NCBI GenBank assembly: GCA_002698985.1
Contig: PAAY01000041.1
Location: 116,228-180,227 of the forward strand
DNA from: Saprospirales bacterium
Lineage (GTDB): Bacteria; Bacteroidota; Bacteroidia; Chitinophagales; Saprospiraceae
Reading direction: 5' to 3'
DNA: 64,000 bases
Shown in pieces: positions 41,941 to 49,893 of this stretch (position 1 is its first letter; every line of letters starts with the position of its first letter). A model generated the notes under the pieces. The model was given only the letters and a program-made list of their open reading frames with translations, did no database searches and had not been told where the DNA came from. The translations under genes and the position numbers were made by a program.

Positions 41941-42855
41941 CTGTGCATCAAAGTTGACCAGCTCCACAAAGCGCCCTACACGCTGGTTGATTTCATCGGA
42001 GCTGAGCCCTTTGAGCCTTTCGTTGCCGAATTTTTCGACGCAGAAGGAGGCCATGGCCGAGCCGAAGATCACCGCCCTTTTCATGTTTTCAAAAGAGAGG
42101 TCGCCCGACTGTGCCAGGTAACCAATAAAACCACCGGCAAAAGTGTCGCCGGCGCCGGTTGGGTCAAAAACTTCGGCCAATGGGAGGGCCGGAGCGAAAA
42201 AGATTTTGTCTTCGTAAAACAGCAGGGCACCGTGCTCGCCTTTTTTGATCACCAGGTATTTGGGGCCCATTTGCAGGATCTTTTCTGCGGCTTTCACCAA
42301 TGAGTGCTCACCGGTAAGCTGGCGGGCCTCCTCGTCGTTGATGACCAGGCAATCCACTTTCTTAAGCACTTCCAACAGACCTTCCATGGCGGTGTCCATC
42401 CAAAAGTTCATGGTGTCCATGGCCACGAAGCGGGGCTTTTCTGGCAGTTGCTCCAGCACCCGCATTTGCACGGCTGGCGTCAGGTTGCCCAGCATCACGA
42501 AATCGCTGTTTTTGTATGCCTCCGGCAAAACGGGGTCGAAATCAGCCAGCACATTCAGTTGGGTGTCTAGGGTGTCACGGCTGTTGAGATCATCGTGGTA
42601 GCGGCCGGCCCAGAAGAAAGACTTTTCACCTTCTTTTACCTGGAGGCCTTCCAGGTTGATCCCTTTGGAGGCCATGTAGTCCAGCTCTTCCTTCGGAAAA
42701 TCATCCCCGATTACGGACACCAGATTGATGGGATTGACAAAGTAAGAAGCGGTGATGGAAATGTACATGGCAGCGCCACCAACGATGCGGTCGGCTTTGC
42801 CAAGCGGGGTTTCTATGTCGTCAAAAGCAACGGTTCCAACGGTGAGCAGGCTCAT
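41935..42855 (-). CDS. PfkB family carbohydrate/nucleoside kinase
   Basis: 306 residues. Recognised by DRIVGGAAMYISITASYFVNPINLVSVIGDDFP near the start and FDPTGAGDTFAGGFIGYLAQ near residue 240, which holds the anion-hole GAGD motif with the catalytic Asp. LVINDEEARQLTG is the other conserved stretch. It phosphorylates a sugar or nucleoside using ATP in the cytoplasm; related Bacteroidota proteins are annotated as sugar kinase or adenosine kinase, so the substrate is left open. Divergent from the TonB-like gene, with a palindrome-rich region between. Confidence 0.9.
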   Translation of the reverse strand: MSLLTVGTVAFDDIETPLGKADRIVGGAAMYISITASYFVNPINLVSVIGDDFPKEELDYMASKGINLEGLQVKEGEKSFFWAGRYHDDLNSRDTLDTQLNVLADFDPVLPEAYKNSDFVMLGNLTPAVQMRVLEQLPEKPRFVAMDTMNFWMDTAMEGLLEVLKKVDCLVINDEEARQLTGEHSLVKAAEKILQMGPKYLVIKKGEHGALLFYEDKIFFAPALPLAEVFDPTGAGDTFAGGFIGYLAQSGDLSFENMKRAVIFGSAMASFCVEKFGNERLKGLSSDEINQRVGRFVELVNFDAQL

Positions 42856-42988
42856 GGTCCAGAATGTGTGTAATTGTTAAAGACAAAATCGGCCGCGAAG
42901 CTATTGCTTTGCCTTGTAAATAGCCAATGAACGAGCCCACAATTCAGTCGAGGCAGGGATTTGACGGGATCTCCACCCAAGGCTTCCC

Positions 42989-43080
42989 CCGATGAGCCTA
43001 AAACGACGAAATTTAAGATTTCGCTAAGACGGTTGCGAGGCCTGCGGGCTCATCGGTTCAAACAATATCCGATACTTTCG
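42989..43080 (+). promoter_or_regulatory. palindromic leader region and -7-like box before the TonB-like gene
   Basis: CCGATGAGCC (42989-42998) pairs with GGCTCATCGG (43047-43056). Inside, CGAAAT and ATTTCG form a second small stem. A TACTTTCG box at 43073-43080 lies 5 bp before the ATG at 43085, so if real it would give a very short leader; the inverted repeats may instead act as an operator or repeat. Confidence 0.4.
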
Positions 43081-43084
43081 TGCA

Positions 43085-43834
43085 ATGAAAAATCTACTGC
43101 TTCTCGCTGTTTTGTTTTTGACCGCTGCTCATTCAGTCCCAAGCGATGCACCGGCTCCAGCACCGGAAAGTCTGCATTTTGATGTACTAAGGGTTTATCC
43201 GCCCATCGCTCCCACCAGGGCGGAGTTGGTAAGTGCCCAGACACTGCCGGACCTGAACCCGCATTTCAAATCCGAATGGATACGTTCATATATCTCAACC
43301 TCCGTATCAACCCTCCAAAACGGAAAACTCAAAACGGACTTTGGCAATAGTGAACTGCTGACCCCAAAACAGAAAGCAGCAATTCTTTCAGCTGATATCG
43401 GCTCAGAAGTGAGGGTCTCCATCAAATACATTCCTGAAAACAACCTCCGGCATAACGAGCCGAAAGAAATGCACTTCAGCTTCGTACAAGAACCAGAACA
43501 TGAAGCTGCTTTTCCTGGTGGGAAAGAAAAACTCCTACAGTACCTGAAAACCAATGCCATTGATAAAATTCCGGATGGCACTTTTGAAGGTTACGATCTG
43601 GCTACCATCGGCTTTAGCATCAATGAACGGGGCATGGTTACTGATGTCCAGGCTCACGTCCCTTTCAAAAATCCCCAGATCGATGAACTTCTCATTGCCG
43701 CAGTAGGCAGCATGCCCAAATGGAAGCCCGGCCAATATGCCAATGGCAAAAAAGTAAAGCAGGACTTTGTATTCATCGTCGGAAATATGCGGAATTGCGT
43801 ACTCAACACGCTGAATATCAGAAGGGATACTTGA
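43085..43834 (+). CDS. TonB C-terminal-like periplasmic protein
   Basis: 249 residues with a signal peptide (MKNLLLLAVLFLTAAHSVPSDA). The C-terminal 95 residues resemble TonB_C: EAAFPGGKEKLLQYLKTNAI, GYDLATIGFSINERGMVTDVQAHVP and IAAVGSMPKWKPGQYANGKKVKQDFVFIVG. In the TonB family this domain binds the TonB box of outer-membrane receptors, but here there is no clear membrane anchor besides the signal, so it is not a full energy transducer. Homologues are common in Bacteroidota. The function is uncertain. Confidence 0.78.
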   Translation: MKNLLLLAVLFLTAAHSVPSDAPAPAPESLHFDVLRVYPPIAPTRAELVSAQTLPDLNPHFKSEWIRSYISTSVSTLQNGKLKTDFGNSELLTPKQKAAILSADIGSEVRVSIKYIPENNLRHNEPKEMHFSFVQEPEHEAAFPGGKEKLLQYLKTNAIDKIPDGTFEGYDLATIGFSINERGMVTDVQAHVPFKNPQIDELLIAAVGSMPKWKPGQYANGKKVKQDFVFIVGNMRNCVLNTLNIRRDT

Positions 43835-43888
43835 ATACCCACCTAACCCGTCCCTGAGAAATTCAAGTGTTCTCAGTCCCAATGTATG

Positions 43889-43926
43889 GTCGATCTCCCG
43901 ATCGACACGGCGATCAGGAGATCGCC
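43889..43926. repeat. two adjacent hairpins (GTCGATC/GATCGAC and GGCGATC/GATCGCC)
   Basis: GTCGATC, TCCC, GATCGAC (43889-43906) is followed directly by GGCGATC, AGGA, GATCGCC (43909-43926). The same AGGAGATCGCC with an imperfect partner is at 38305-38318. Confidence 0.7.
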
Positions 43927-43963
43927 GACACGTAGAAGCCAGCCCCTGAGAAGGCCAACCACA

Positions 43964-43999
43964 AAAAAAGCCCGGAAGTCATTCCAACTACCGGGCTTC
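43964..43999 (-). terminator. terminator of the degenerate tRNA copy
   Basis: GCCCGG and CCGGGC with a long loop, then T-rich on the minus strand. It is identical to the terminator at 44107-44142. Confidence 0.75.
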
Positions 44000-44000
44000 G

Positions 44001-44098
44001 GCGCCCCCTCTTCCCGAGATTGACTCGGGAGAACCTAGGACCTACGGATTAATCCCGAGTTGATCTCGGGACCGCTCTAACCAGCTGAGCTACTCTTG
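44001..44098 (-). pseudogene. broken tRNA-Asn copy with two hairpin replacements
   Basis: Compared with the intact tRNA-Asn at 44146-44219, three blocks are identical (44001-44011, 44031-44052, 44072-44092). Between them AGGACTT was replaced by TCCCGAGATTGACTCGGGA (44012-44030) and CAGTCCG by TCCCGAGTTGATCTCGGGA (44053-44071). Past 44092 the 5' acceptor strand is lost (CTCTTGA instead of AGGAGGC). The T-arm, anticodon arm and acceptor stem are all broken, so it cannot be a functional tRNA. It has its own copy of the terminator. Confidence 0.88.
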
Positions 44099-44106
44099 AT
44101 TCAAAA

Positions 44107-44142
44107 TAAAAAAGCCCGGAAGTCATTCCAACTACCGGGCTT
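44107..44142 (-). terminator. rho-independent terminator of tRNA-Asn
   Basis: On the minus strand GCCCGG and CCGGGC enclose a 21-nt loop and are followed by T6. It lies directly behind the tRNA 3' end. Confidence 0.85.
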
Positions 44143-44145
44143 CGG

Positions 44146-44219
44146 CGCCCCCTCTAGGACTTGAACCTAGGACCTACGGATTAACAGTCCGCCGCTCTAA
44201 CCAGCTGAGCTAAGGAGGC
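44146..44219 (-). tRNA. tRNA-Asn (anticodon GTT)
   Basis: 74 nt on the minus strand. Acceptor stem GCCTCCT pairs with AGGGGGC; D-arm AGCTCAGCTGGTTAGAGC; anticodon loop CTGTTAA with anticodon GTT; T-arm CTAGG-TTCAAGT-CCTAG. The 3' CCA is not encoded. A terminator follows at 44107-44142 and a TACATTTG promoter box lies 110 bp upstream. Confidence 0.95.
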
Positions 44220-44230
44220 TTCTTTTTGAG

Positions 44231-44272
44231 CCGCTCTAACTCCCGATGGCTATCGGGAAGCTAAGGAGGCTT
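44231..44272 (-). pseudogene. truncated tRNA-Asn 5' fragment with one hairpin replacement
   Basis: CCGCTCTAAC (44231-44240) and AGCTAAGGAGGCTT (44259-44272) match the 5' part of the intact gene exactly. The D-loop 6-mer CAGCTG was replaced by TCCCGATGGCTATCGGGA (44241-44258). The anticodon arm and everything beyond are missing. It lies between the promoter box and the intact tRNA, so it is probably transcribed with it. Confidence 0.85.
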
Positions 44273-44325
44273 GAATTACCTTGTAAAAAAGGGCTATTAA
44301 GAACGTGCCTTTTCAAAGGCGGGTG

Positions 44326-44333
44326 CAAATGTA
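44326..44333 (-). promoter_or_regulatory. Bacteroidota -7 box of the tRNA-Asn locus
   Basis: On the minus strand TACATTTG fits TAnnTTTG, with a TTG 21 nt before it. It would drive the fragment at 44231-44272, tRNA-Asn and possibly the broken copy. Confidence 0.6.
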
Positions 44334-44402
44334 TTACACTTTCAAAAAAACAGGCAATGGGTTGAGAAAAATTTTCTTCAAAAAAATCTGGCCGGACTAT
44401 AA

Positions 44403-46340
44403 CTAATTGAGCACCAATGACAATGCGCCCAGCACCTTGGCGTACAATTCTTCTGGTTTGAAGGGCTTGGTCAGGTAATCGTTCATTCCCACTTTCAGAC
44501 AACGCTCCTGTTCCGGCACGGAGGCATTGGCCGTCAGGGCGATGATGGGTACATTGCTGAACTTGCGTATGGCCTGGGTGGCGTCAAAACCATCCATTAC
44601 CGGCATTTGAAGGTCCATCAAAACGAGGTCGTAACGGTTTTGCTCCATCATTTCAACGCCTTTCTGGCCATTGGCAGCCAGGTCCACACTGACATGCGGT
44701 GACCATGCAGTCAGCACCTTCTTGGTGGTAATCTGGTTGATGGGGTGGTCTTCTACCAGCAGAATTTTTACCGGCACATCTGGCACCCCGCCTGCCAGGA
44801 AGCGTGCTTTCCGCACCGCTGTCACAGGCACTGTGACCCGAAATGAACTGCCCTGCCCCAATTTGGAATCAACCTTGAGCTCTCCATCCATTACCTGCAC
44901 CAGTTTGTTGACGATGGCCAGCCCCAGTTTCTTTTTGTCGTTGCCTTCGTTTTGCGTAAACAATTCCTGGCTGTTCAGGATCCTGTCCAGTTCTTCCTGA
45001 TCGATGCCGGGTCCGGTATCACTGATGCTAAACTGGAGGTTCAATTTTCCTCCGGTGGCACCTTCCCCCCTTACTGTGACCATCACCAAACCTCCTTCAG
45101 GCGTGAATTTTATGGCATTGTCGAGCAAGTTGTAGAGTACCTGGTTGATCTTTCTCGGATCTGCAATGACCTTTTCCGGCAATTGCGGAGCGAGTTCAAA
45201 TTGCAACCGGATTTGCTTTGCATCGGCTTTTATCTGCATGACATCGCCAATGCCTTTTACAAACTCTTTCAATACCACCTCTTCTTCCGTGACCTCCATG
45301 GTGTCAGAAACCATGAGGGTAAAATTCAGCAGGTTGTTCACTGCAACGGAGAGGTCGGAAACGGAAGTTTTCAAATCGCCAAAACAGGCTTGTTGCTGTG
45401 GCGTGAGGCCAGCGCTCTCCATCAGGTGCAAAAGACTCGTGACGGAAGACAATGGCGTGCGGATGTTGAAGCTCATTTTTGCCAGCGCCTCTTCCTGAAT
45501 GCTGGCTGTTTTTGAAGAGATGTTCTTTTCCAGAAGCAACTGCTCGTTCAGTTTCCGCTCTGTAATGTCCTGTATGCCTCCCACAATCTGAATCTGTCCG
45601 TTGGCAGTTCCCATCTGCAGTTTGGCATGCACGGCAACGTGTCTGATAGAAGTTCCATCGACAATGATCCTGTGCTCGATGTGATGGAGTTGGGTGTCTC
45701 TTGAAGCCTGAAGAAAAAAGGCTTCCACAGCTTCCCTGTCTTCCGGATGGACGTATTCTTTGTAAGTTGACAGTGTCGGAATGATGGCCCCGGGCTTGAA
45801 CCCGAGGATGCGGTAAACCTCGTCCGTCCAGTGCATTTTATTGGTAACGAGGTCAAGTTCCCAGGTGCCAAGACGAGCCATCTCCTGCACTTCCAGAAAC
45901 CAGCGTTTGGCATTTTCAAGTTCCTGTGCCGTTTTGGAAAGGGATTTCATTTCATTGGCCCGCTGGATGGCGTAGCGGATGGACCTGCCGAGGAGTTTTC
46001 CGTCGAAATGGCCTTTTACCAGGTAATCCTGTGCACCGGCTTTAACAGCCTGGTTGCCAATGATCTCGTTGTTCATTCCCGTAATGAGAATGACAGGCAC
46101 CTCAGGGGCCTTTTCCAGAAAAGTTGTCAAGGTTCTGAAGCCATTGGAATCGGGCAGGTTGAGATCCAGCAGGGCCAGTTCTATTTCTCTTTTCTTCAAA
46201 AGCTCCAGCCCGTCCCGGAGTGTATCTTCGTGAAACAAGTCGTACCTGATACCAGCCTCGTCCAACCTTGTCTTCATAATCGCCACGTCACCGGGATTAT
46301 CCTCGATGAGCAAAATAGGTATCCTTGACTTGCTGTTCAT
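44403..46340 (-). CDS. hybrid histidine-kinase-like protein (REC-PAS-HisKA-HATPase-REC) lacking the acceptor His
   Basis: 645 residues. REC domain 1 at about 7-125 with phosphorylation site D59 (ALLDLNLPDSNG). PAS/PAC domain at about 150-265 (ARLGTWELDLVTNKMHWTDEVYRILGF, IVGGIQDITERK). HisKA-like region at 275-350: the H-box reads KMSFNIRTPLSS, so the phospho-acceptor His is Phe (F292) where MSHEIRTPL is normal. HATPase at about 385-515 keeps the N-box LLDNAIKFTPEG and DTGPGI. REC 2 at about 528-640 has its Asp in LVLMDLQMPVMDG. It probably works as a pseudokinase or phosphatase-like signalling protein. The response regulator gene lies 35 bp upstream on the same strand. Confidence 0.92.
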   Translation of the reverse strand: MNSKSRIPILLIEDNPGDVAIMKTRLDEAGIRYDLFHEDTLRDGLELLKKREIELALLDLNLPDSNGFRTLTTFLEKAPEVPVILITGMNNEIIGNQAVKAGAQDYLVKGHFDGKLLGRSIRYAIQRANEMKSLSKTAQELENAKRWFLEVQEMARLGTWELDLVTNKMHWTDEVYRILGFKPGAIIPTLSTYKEYVHPEDREAVEAFFLQASRDTQLHHIEHRIIVDGTSIRHVAVHAKLQMGTANGQIQIVGGIQDITERKLNEQLLLEKNISSKTASIQEEALAKMSFNIRTPLSSVTSLLHLMESAGLTPQQQACFGDLKTSVSDLSVAVNNLLNFTLMVSDTMEVTEEEVVLKEFVKGIGDVMQIKADAKQIRLQFELAPQLPEKVIADPRKINQVLYNLLDNAIKFTPEGGLVMVTVRGEGATGGKLNLQFSISDTGPGIDQEELDRILNSQELFTQNEGNDKKKLGLAIVNKLVQVMDGELKVDSKLGQGSSFRVTVPVTAVRKARFLAGGVPDVPVKILLVEDHPINQITTKKVLTAWSPHVSVDLAANGQKGVEMMEQNRYDLVLMDLQMPVMDGFDATQAIRKFSNVPIIALTANASVPEQERCLKVGMNDYLTKPFKPEELYAKVLGALSLVLN

Positions 46341-46375
46341 GACATAAGTTTTAATTCACTTTGGATTTCAACCCT

Positions 46376-46825
46376 TCACTTTACCATCGTTGGTAAGATC
46401 GCCGTATGCACCCAGAATTCTTCAATGGTTTGGATGATGTCAAAAAACTTGTCAAAATCCACGGGCTTGTTGATATAGCTGTTTACATGCAGGTTGTAGC
46501 TTTTTAGAATATCCTGCTGTGCATTTGATGTGGTAAGCACAACAATGGGGATGCATTTCAGGTCTGGGTCAGACTTTACTTCCTGCAGCACTTCTCTACC
46601 ATCCTTTTTGGGGAGGTTAAGGTCGAGCAGAATCAGATCGGGTGTTATGACATCCTGATAGGGAGTTTCTTTGTGGAGGAATTTGAGCGCCTCCAGGCCA
46701 TCCATGACCACTTCCAGGTTCACGTTGTATTTTCCTTCCTTAAATGCCTCCTGAGCGAGCCGGACATCTCCCGGGTTATCTTCAATGAGCAGGATGTTCA
46801 CAGGTCTGAAGTTTTGCATAGACAT
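46376..46825 (-). CDS. single-domain response regulator (Rcp1-like)
   Basis: 149 residues consisting of one REC domain: VNILLIEDNPGDVRLAQEAFKEG at the start, phosphorylation Asp in DLILLDLNLPKKDGREVL, the Thr in VVLTTSNAQQD and Lys in SYINKPVDFDKF. No output domain. Such short regulators pass phosphate or bind a partner. It is encoded just before the hybrid kinase-like gene on the same strand (35-bp gap), so both are probably one module; the missing His in that protein means another kinase would have to supply the phosphate. Confidence 0.93.
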   Translation of the reverse strand: MSMQNFRPVNILLIEDNPGDVRLAQEAFKEGKYNVNLEVVMDGLEALKFLHKETPYQDVITPDLILLDLNLPKKDGREVLQEVKSDPDLKCIPIVVLTTSNAQQDILKSYNLHVNSYINKPVDFDKFFDIIQTIEEFWVHTAILPTMVK

Positions 46826-47057
46826 AGTTGATGGTTAGTTGGCCGGCACAAGGCACCGACAGGTGTTTATCCATTGATTCTCAAGCCGGGGGGAAGGGTT
46901 TGGTGCTTTAATTAGACAGGTGCAGGTGAGCAGTTTTCTGTAATTGCTCAAAGTATTCTGTGGATATACAGCAAATAGTTCCTTTGCCGGGAAGTCCTGA
47001 ATCGAAGTAAGCCTATTTTTGCTTTCTTCAAAAATCTACCCGGACAAGCATCAAAAA

Positions 47058-48035
47058 ATGCAAACATTACACCAAATACAATCCGCCTTTGAGAAGTACC
47101 TCCGTGAACTGAGCTTTGGTTCAGACCCCGACAACCTTTACCGGCCTGTTCGTTACATACTGTCATTGGGTGGCAAGCGGCTGCGGCCGGTAGTTTTGCT
47201 GCTTTGCCATAAACTTTACGACGACGATATAAGTCCTGCAATGCCGGCGGCGGCAGCCATTGAAGTTTTTCACAATTTCACCCTGGTACACGACGATATC
47301 ATGGACGAGGCGCCTTTGCGAAGGGGCAAACCTACCGTCCACCACAAGTTCGACACCAACAAGGCCATCCTCTCAGGTGACGTGATGCTGGTGCTGGCTT
47401 ACGACTATCTGCTCAGGCTGCAAAACCAGACCCTGATACCTACCGTTTCGAGGATATTCACTCAAACCGCCATAGAAGTTTGCGAAGGACAGCAAATGGA
47501 CATGGATTTCGAAGAAAGAACAAATGTCAGCGTTGAGGAATACCTCCGGATGATCGAGCTGAAAACCTCTGTCCTGGTCGCTGCCGCAATGAAGATTGGA
47601 GCGCTGACGGGAGGCGCATCGGATGCCGACGCTCAAAAACTTTACGAGTTTGGCCGGAACCTCGGCATAGCCTTTCAATTGCAGGATGACCTGCTCGATA
47701 CTTTTGGAGACCCTGAGAAATTTGGGAAACAACCAGGCGGAGATATCATTCAAAACAAAAAGACCTACCTCTTCCTGAAAGCCCTGGAACTGGCCGACGA
47801 CCATACCCGAACAGAACTGCTCGAATGGTACAGCAACACCGATTTTGACGAAGAAGAAAAAATCGCAGGCGTCAAGTCCATCTTCACCCGCCTGGACATA
47901 CCCGCTCAGACAAAACGCCTCCAGACAGAATTTGAAGGAAAGGCAATGGAACAACTCAATGGCCTGGATGCACCTTCAGAGAAGATCGAATGGCTGAAAG
48001 CCTTTGCCGAAGGGCTGATGAAAAGGGAATTTTGA
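47058..48035 (+). CDS. polyprenyl diphosphate synthase (farnesyl/geranylgeranyl type)
   Basis: 325 residues from the ATG at 47058; an in-frame ATG at 47019 would add 13 unlike residues. FARM motif DDIMDE in LVHDDIMDEAPLRRGKPTVH (near residue 82) and SARM motif DDLLD in FQLQDDLLDTFGD (about 215). Also GGKRLRPVVLLL. It condenses isopentenyl diphosphate into a short- or medium-chain prenyl diphosphate for quinones, carotenoids or undecaprenyl; chain length cannot be read reliably. Start is preceded by a TATTTTTG box at 47014-47021. Confidence 0.93.
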   Translation: MQTLHQIQSAFEKYLRELSFGSDPDNLYRPVRYILSLGGKRLRPVVLLLCHKLYDDDISPAMPAAAAIEVFHNFTLVHDDIMDEAPLRRGKPTVHHKFDTNKAILSGDVMLVLAYDYLLRLQNQTLIPTVSRIFTQTAIEVCEGQQMDMDFEERTNVSVEEYLRMIELKTSVLVAAAMKIGALTGGASDADAQKLYEFGRNLGIAFQLQDDLLDTFGDPEKFGKQPGGDIIQNKKTYLFLKALELADDHTRTELLEWYSNTDFDEEEKIAGVKSIFTRLDIPAQTKRLQTEFEGKAMEQLNGLDAPSEKIEWLKAFAEGLMKREF

Positions 48036-48412
48036 AGAAGAAAAAATGAAAAAAAATGAAAAAGGAGCAACCACCGAAGTGGTCACCCCTCACACTATGA
48101 AACACTATATTATCCAATTTTGGAATTGAATCCTCAATACAAAGTCAACCGCTGGCCCAGCGGTCAGGCAAATCAACCAACATCAGGGGAAGGGGTAGCA
48201 GATGTGTAGTTCTCGGCGCCACACAAACCACCTGTAAACCGTTTGAGAACAGGCTATGTGTGGGATGTCACTTTACAATTTTGGCAGGGATATGAAGCTC
48301 TGGCTCTTTTCAAATACCTTTGTGAGCCAACTCTCATCCGCACCAACAATTTCTGGTTGCCGGATGTTTGCCCGAAGATCATATAAATCGCGGAAAAATA
48401 AAATTTGTTCTT
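48036..48412. other. gene-free stretch
   Basis: An A-rich start (AAAAAATGAAAAAAAATG) is followed by sequence without supported genes, RNAs or the known repeat words. The promoter of the M28 peptidase gene is probably near its right end. Confidence 0.45.
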
Positions 48413-49639
48413 ATGAAATTTCTGAATCTGTTAGTCACACTTCTCCTCCTGGGTAGTAATTTGTTCGCTCAGTCACCCGACAAAGCACTCCAGCAAATGA
48501 AGGTGGATGTGGTTTACCTTGCATCCAACCTGTTGGAAGGCCGGATGACCGGTGAAGAAGGCGAAAGGCTCGCTGCTGAGTACATCGCTTCCCGTTTTGA
48601 AGAAGTCGGACTAAAACCCATGGGGCAAAACGGCTCATGGTACCACGATTTCAGGTTCCGTTACAATTCCAACCCGCACTCCACCGAAGGTGGCATTGAA
48701 GGCATAGGGAAGAACGTGATCGGATACCTGGACAACAATGCCCCCACCACTGTCATCATCGGTGCGCACTACGACCACCTCGGCCATGGGCTGGATGGCT
48801 CCTCCTTGTACGCCGGTGAACCCGCCATCCACAACGGGGCCGATGACAATGCGAGCGGTGTAGCCTGTATGTTATACCTGGCCGAATACCTGAAAAATTC
48901 CGACGCCAAAAACAACAACTACCTGTTCATCGGTTTTTCCGGTGAGGAGATGGGTTTGTTCGGTTCGAAGCGCTTTGCCGAAAGCCCCACCATCGATCTC
49001 AGCAAGGTCAACTACATGCTGAACATGGACATGGTGGGCCGCCTGAACGAAGAGAAAGTACTTGCCATCAATGGCGTTGGCACATCGCCGGTCTGGAAAG
49101 AGGTGCTGCCAAACATTCAGGTGGACGGCATCAAAGCCAAAACCACAGAAAGCGGTATCGGGCCTTCTGACCACACCTCTTTTTACCTGAAGGACATACC
49201 CGTGCTGCATTTTTTCACCGGCCAGCACACCGACTACCACAAGCCCAGCGATGACAGCGAACTGGTGAATTACGACGGCCTGTATTCCGTCAGCAAATAC
49301 ATTGCGACCTTGATCGAAAGCCTGGATCAAAAAGGCAAACTGGCCTTCACAAAGACCAAAGAAGAGCAGAAGCAGGCAGCCAGCTTCAAGGTCTCATTGG
49401 GTGTGATGCCGGATTACGTTTACGACGGAGAAGGCATGCGCATCGATGCGGTCCTTGACGGAAAACCTGCCGACAAGGCCGGACTGAAAGCCGGTGATGT
49501 CGTCATCCAAATTGGCGATGTGAAAGTCAAAGACATTTACGACTACATGGAAGGACTCTCCAAATTCAACAAAGGCGAAAAAGCCACCGTCGTTGTGAAG
49601 CGCAAAGACAAAGAGATCAAGAAAGAAGTGGTGTTTTGA
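48413..49639 (+). CDS. M28 family zinc aminopeptidase with PDZ domain
   Basis: 408 residues from the ATG at 48413, which gives a clean signal peptide (MKFLNLLVTLLLLGSNLFAQ); upstream in-frame starts would precede the signal. Zinc ligands are in place: His in GAHYDHLG, Asp in NGADDNASG, Glu pair in FSGEEMGLFGSKRFAE, Asp in MLNMDMVGRL and His in HFFTGQHTDYHKPSDD. A C-terminal PDZ domain (about 325-405) starts near VMPDYVYDGEGMRID and includes ADKAGLKAGDVVIQIGDVKVKD. It should cleave N-terminal residues from peptides in the periplasm or outside. It ends in GTTGAAGTGTTGAAATG words, with a shared terminator at 49831-49870. Confidence 0.93.
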   Translation: MKFLNLLVTLLLLGSNLFAQSPDKALQQMKVDVVYLASNLLEGRMTGEEGERLAAEYIASRFEEVGLKPMGQNGSWYHDFRFRYNSNPHSTEGGIEGIGKNVIGYLDNNAPTTVIIGAHYDHLGHGLDGSSLYAGEPAIHNGADDNASGVACMLYLAEYLKNSDAKNNNYLFIGFSGEEMGLFGSKRFAESPTIDLSKVNYMLNMDMVGRLNEEKVLAINGVGTSPVWKEVLPNIQVDGIKAKTTESGIGPSDHTSFYLKDIPVLHFFTGQHTDYHKPSDDSELVNYDGLYSVSKYIATLIESLDQKGKLAFTKTKEEQKQAASFKVSLGVMPDYVYDGEGMRIDAVLDGKPADKAGLKAGDVVIQIGDVKVKDIYDYMEGLSKFNKGEKATVVVKRKDKEIKKEVVF

Positions 49640-49707
49640 ATTGTTGAAGTGTTGAAATGTTGAATTGTTGAATGTTTATTCAGGGGTAAAACCCGTCAAC
49701 AACAGCT

Positions 49708-49773
49708 TCAAAACTTGCGCACCAACTTACCCAGGTAGGCAAAAAACATGAGAATGGTCAGCAGGGTTAACAT
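49708..49773 (-). CDS. possible 21-residue membrane peptide
   Basis: A short frame from ATG 49773 to TGA 49708 encodes about 14 hydrophobic residues (MLTLLTILMFFAYLG) and then a basic tail KLVRKF, the profile of a tiny membrane protein. An in-frame TAA lies just upstream, so it cannot extend. It is downstream of the DUF885 gene and terminator. Only composition supports it. Confidence 0.3.
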   Translation of the reverse strand: MLTLLTILMFFAYLGKLVRKF

Positions 49774-49830
49774 GGCTGAAAGTTTTTAGTGTTTGCAAAT
49801 TGTGGGCGTGTGCGTTGACTTCCAAAAATG

Positions 49831-49870
49831 AATGCCCGAACAGGAATGCATGTTACCTGTTCGGGCATTT
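49831..49870. terminator. bidirectional rho-independent terminator
   Basis: ATGCCCGAACAGG (49832-49844) pairs with CCTGTTCGGGCAT (49856-49868), followed by T7 on the plus strand and ATTTTT-rich sequence on the minus strand. It serves the convergent M28 and DUF885 genes. Confidence 0.88.
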
Positions 49871-49893
49871 TTTTGCCTTTCGTCGCAATGAAG

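Noticed and set aside
44001..44098. Second functional tRNA-Asn
   Set aside because: Anticodon arm, T-arm and acceptor stem are all disrupted.
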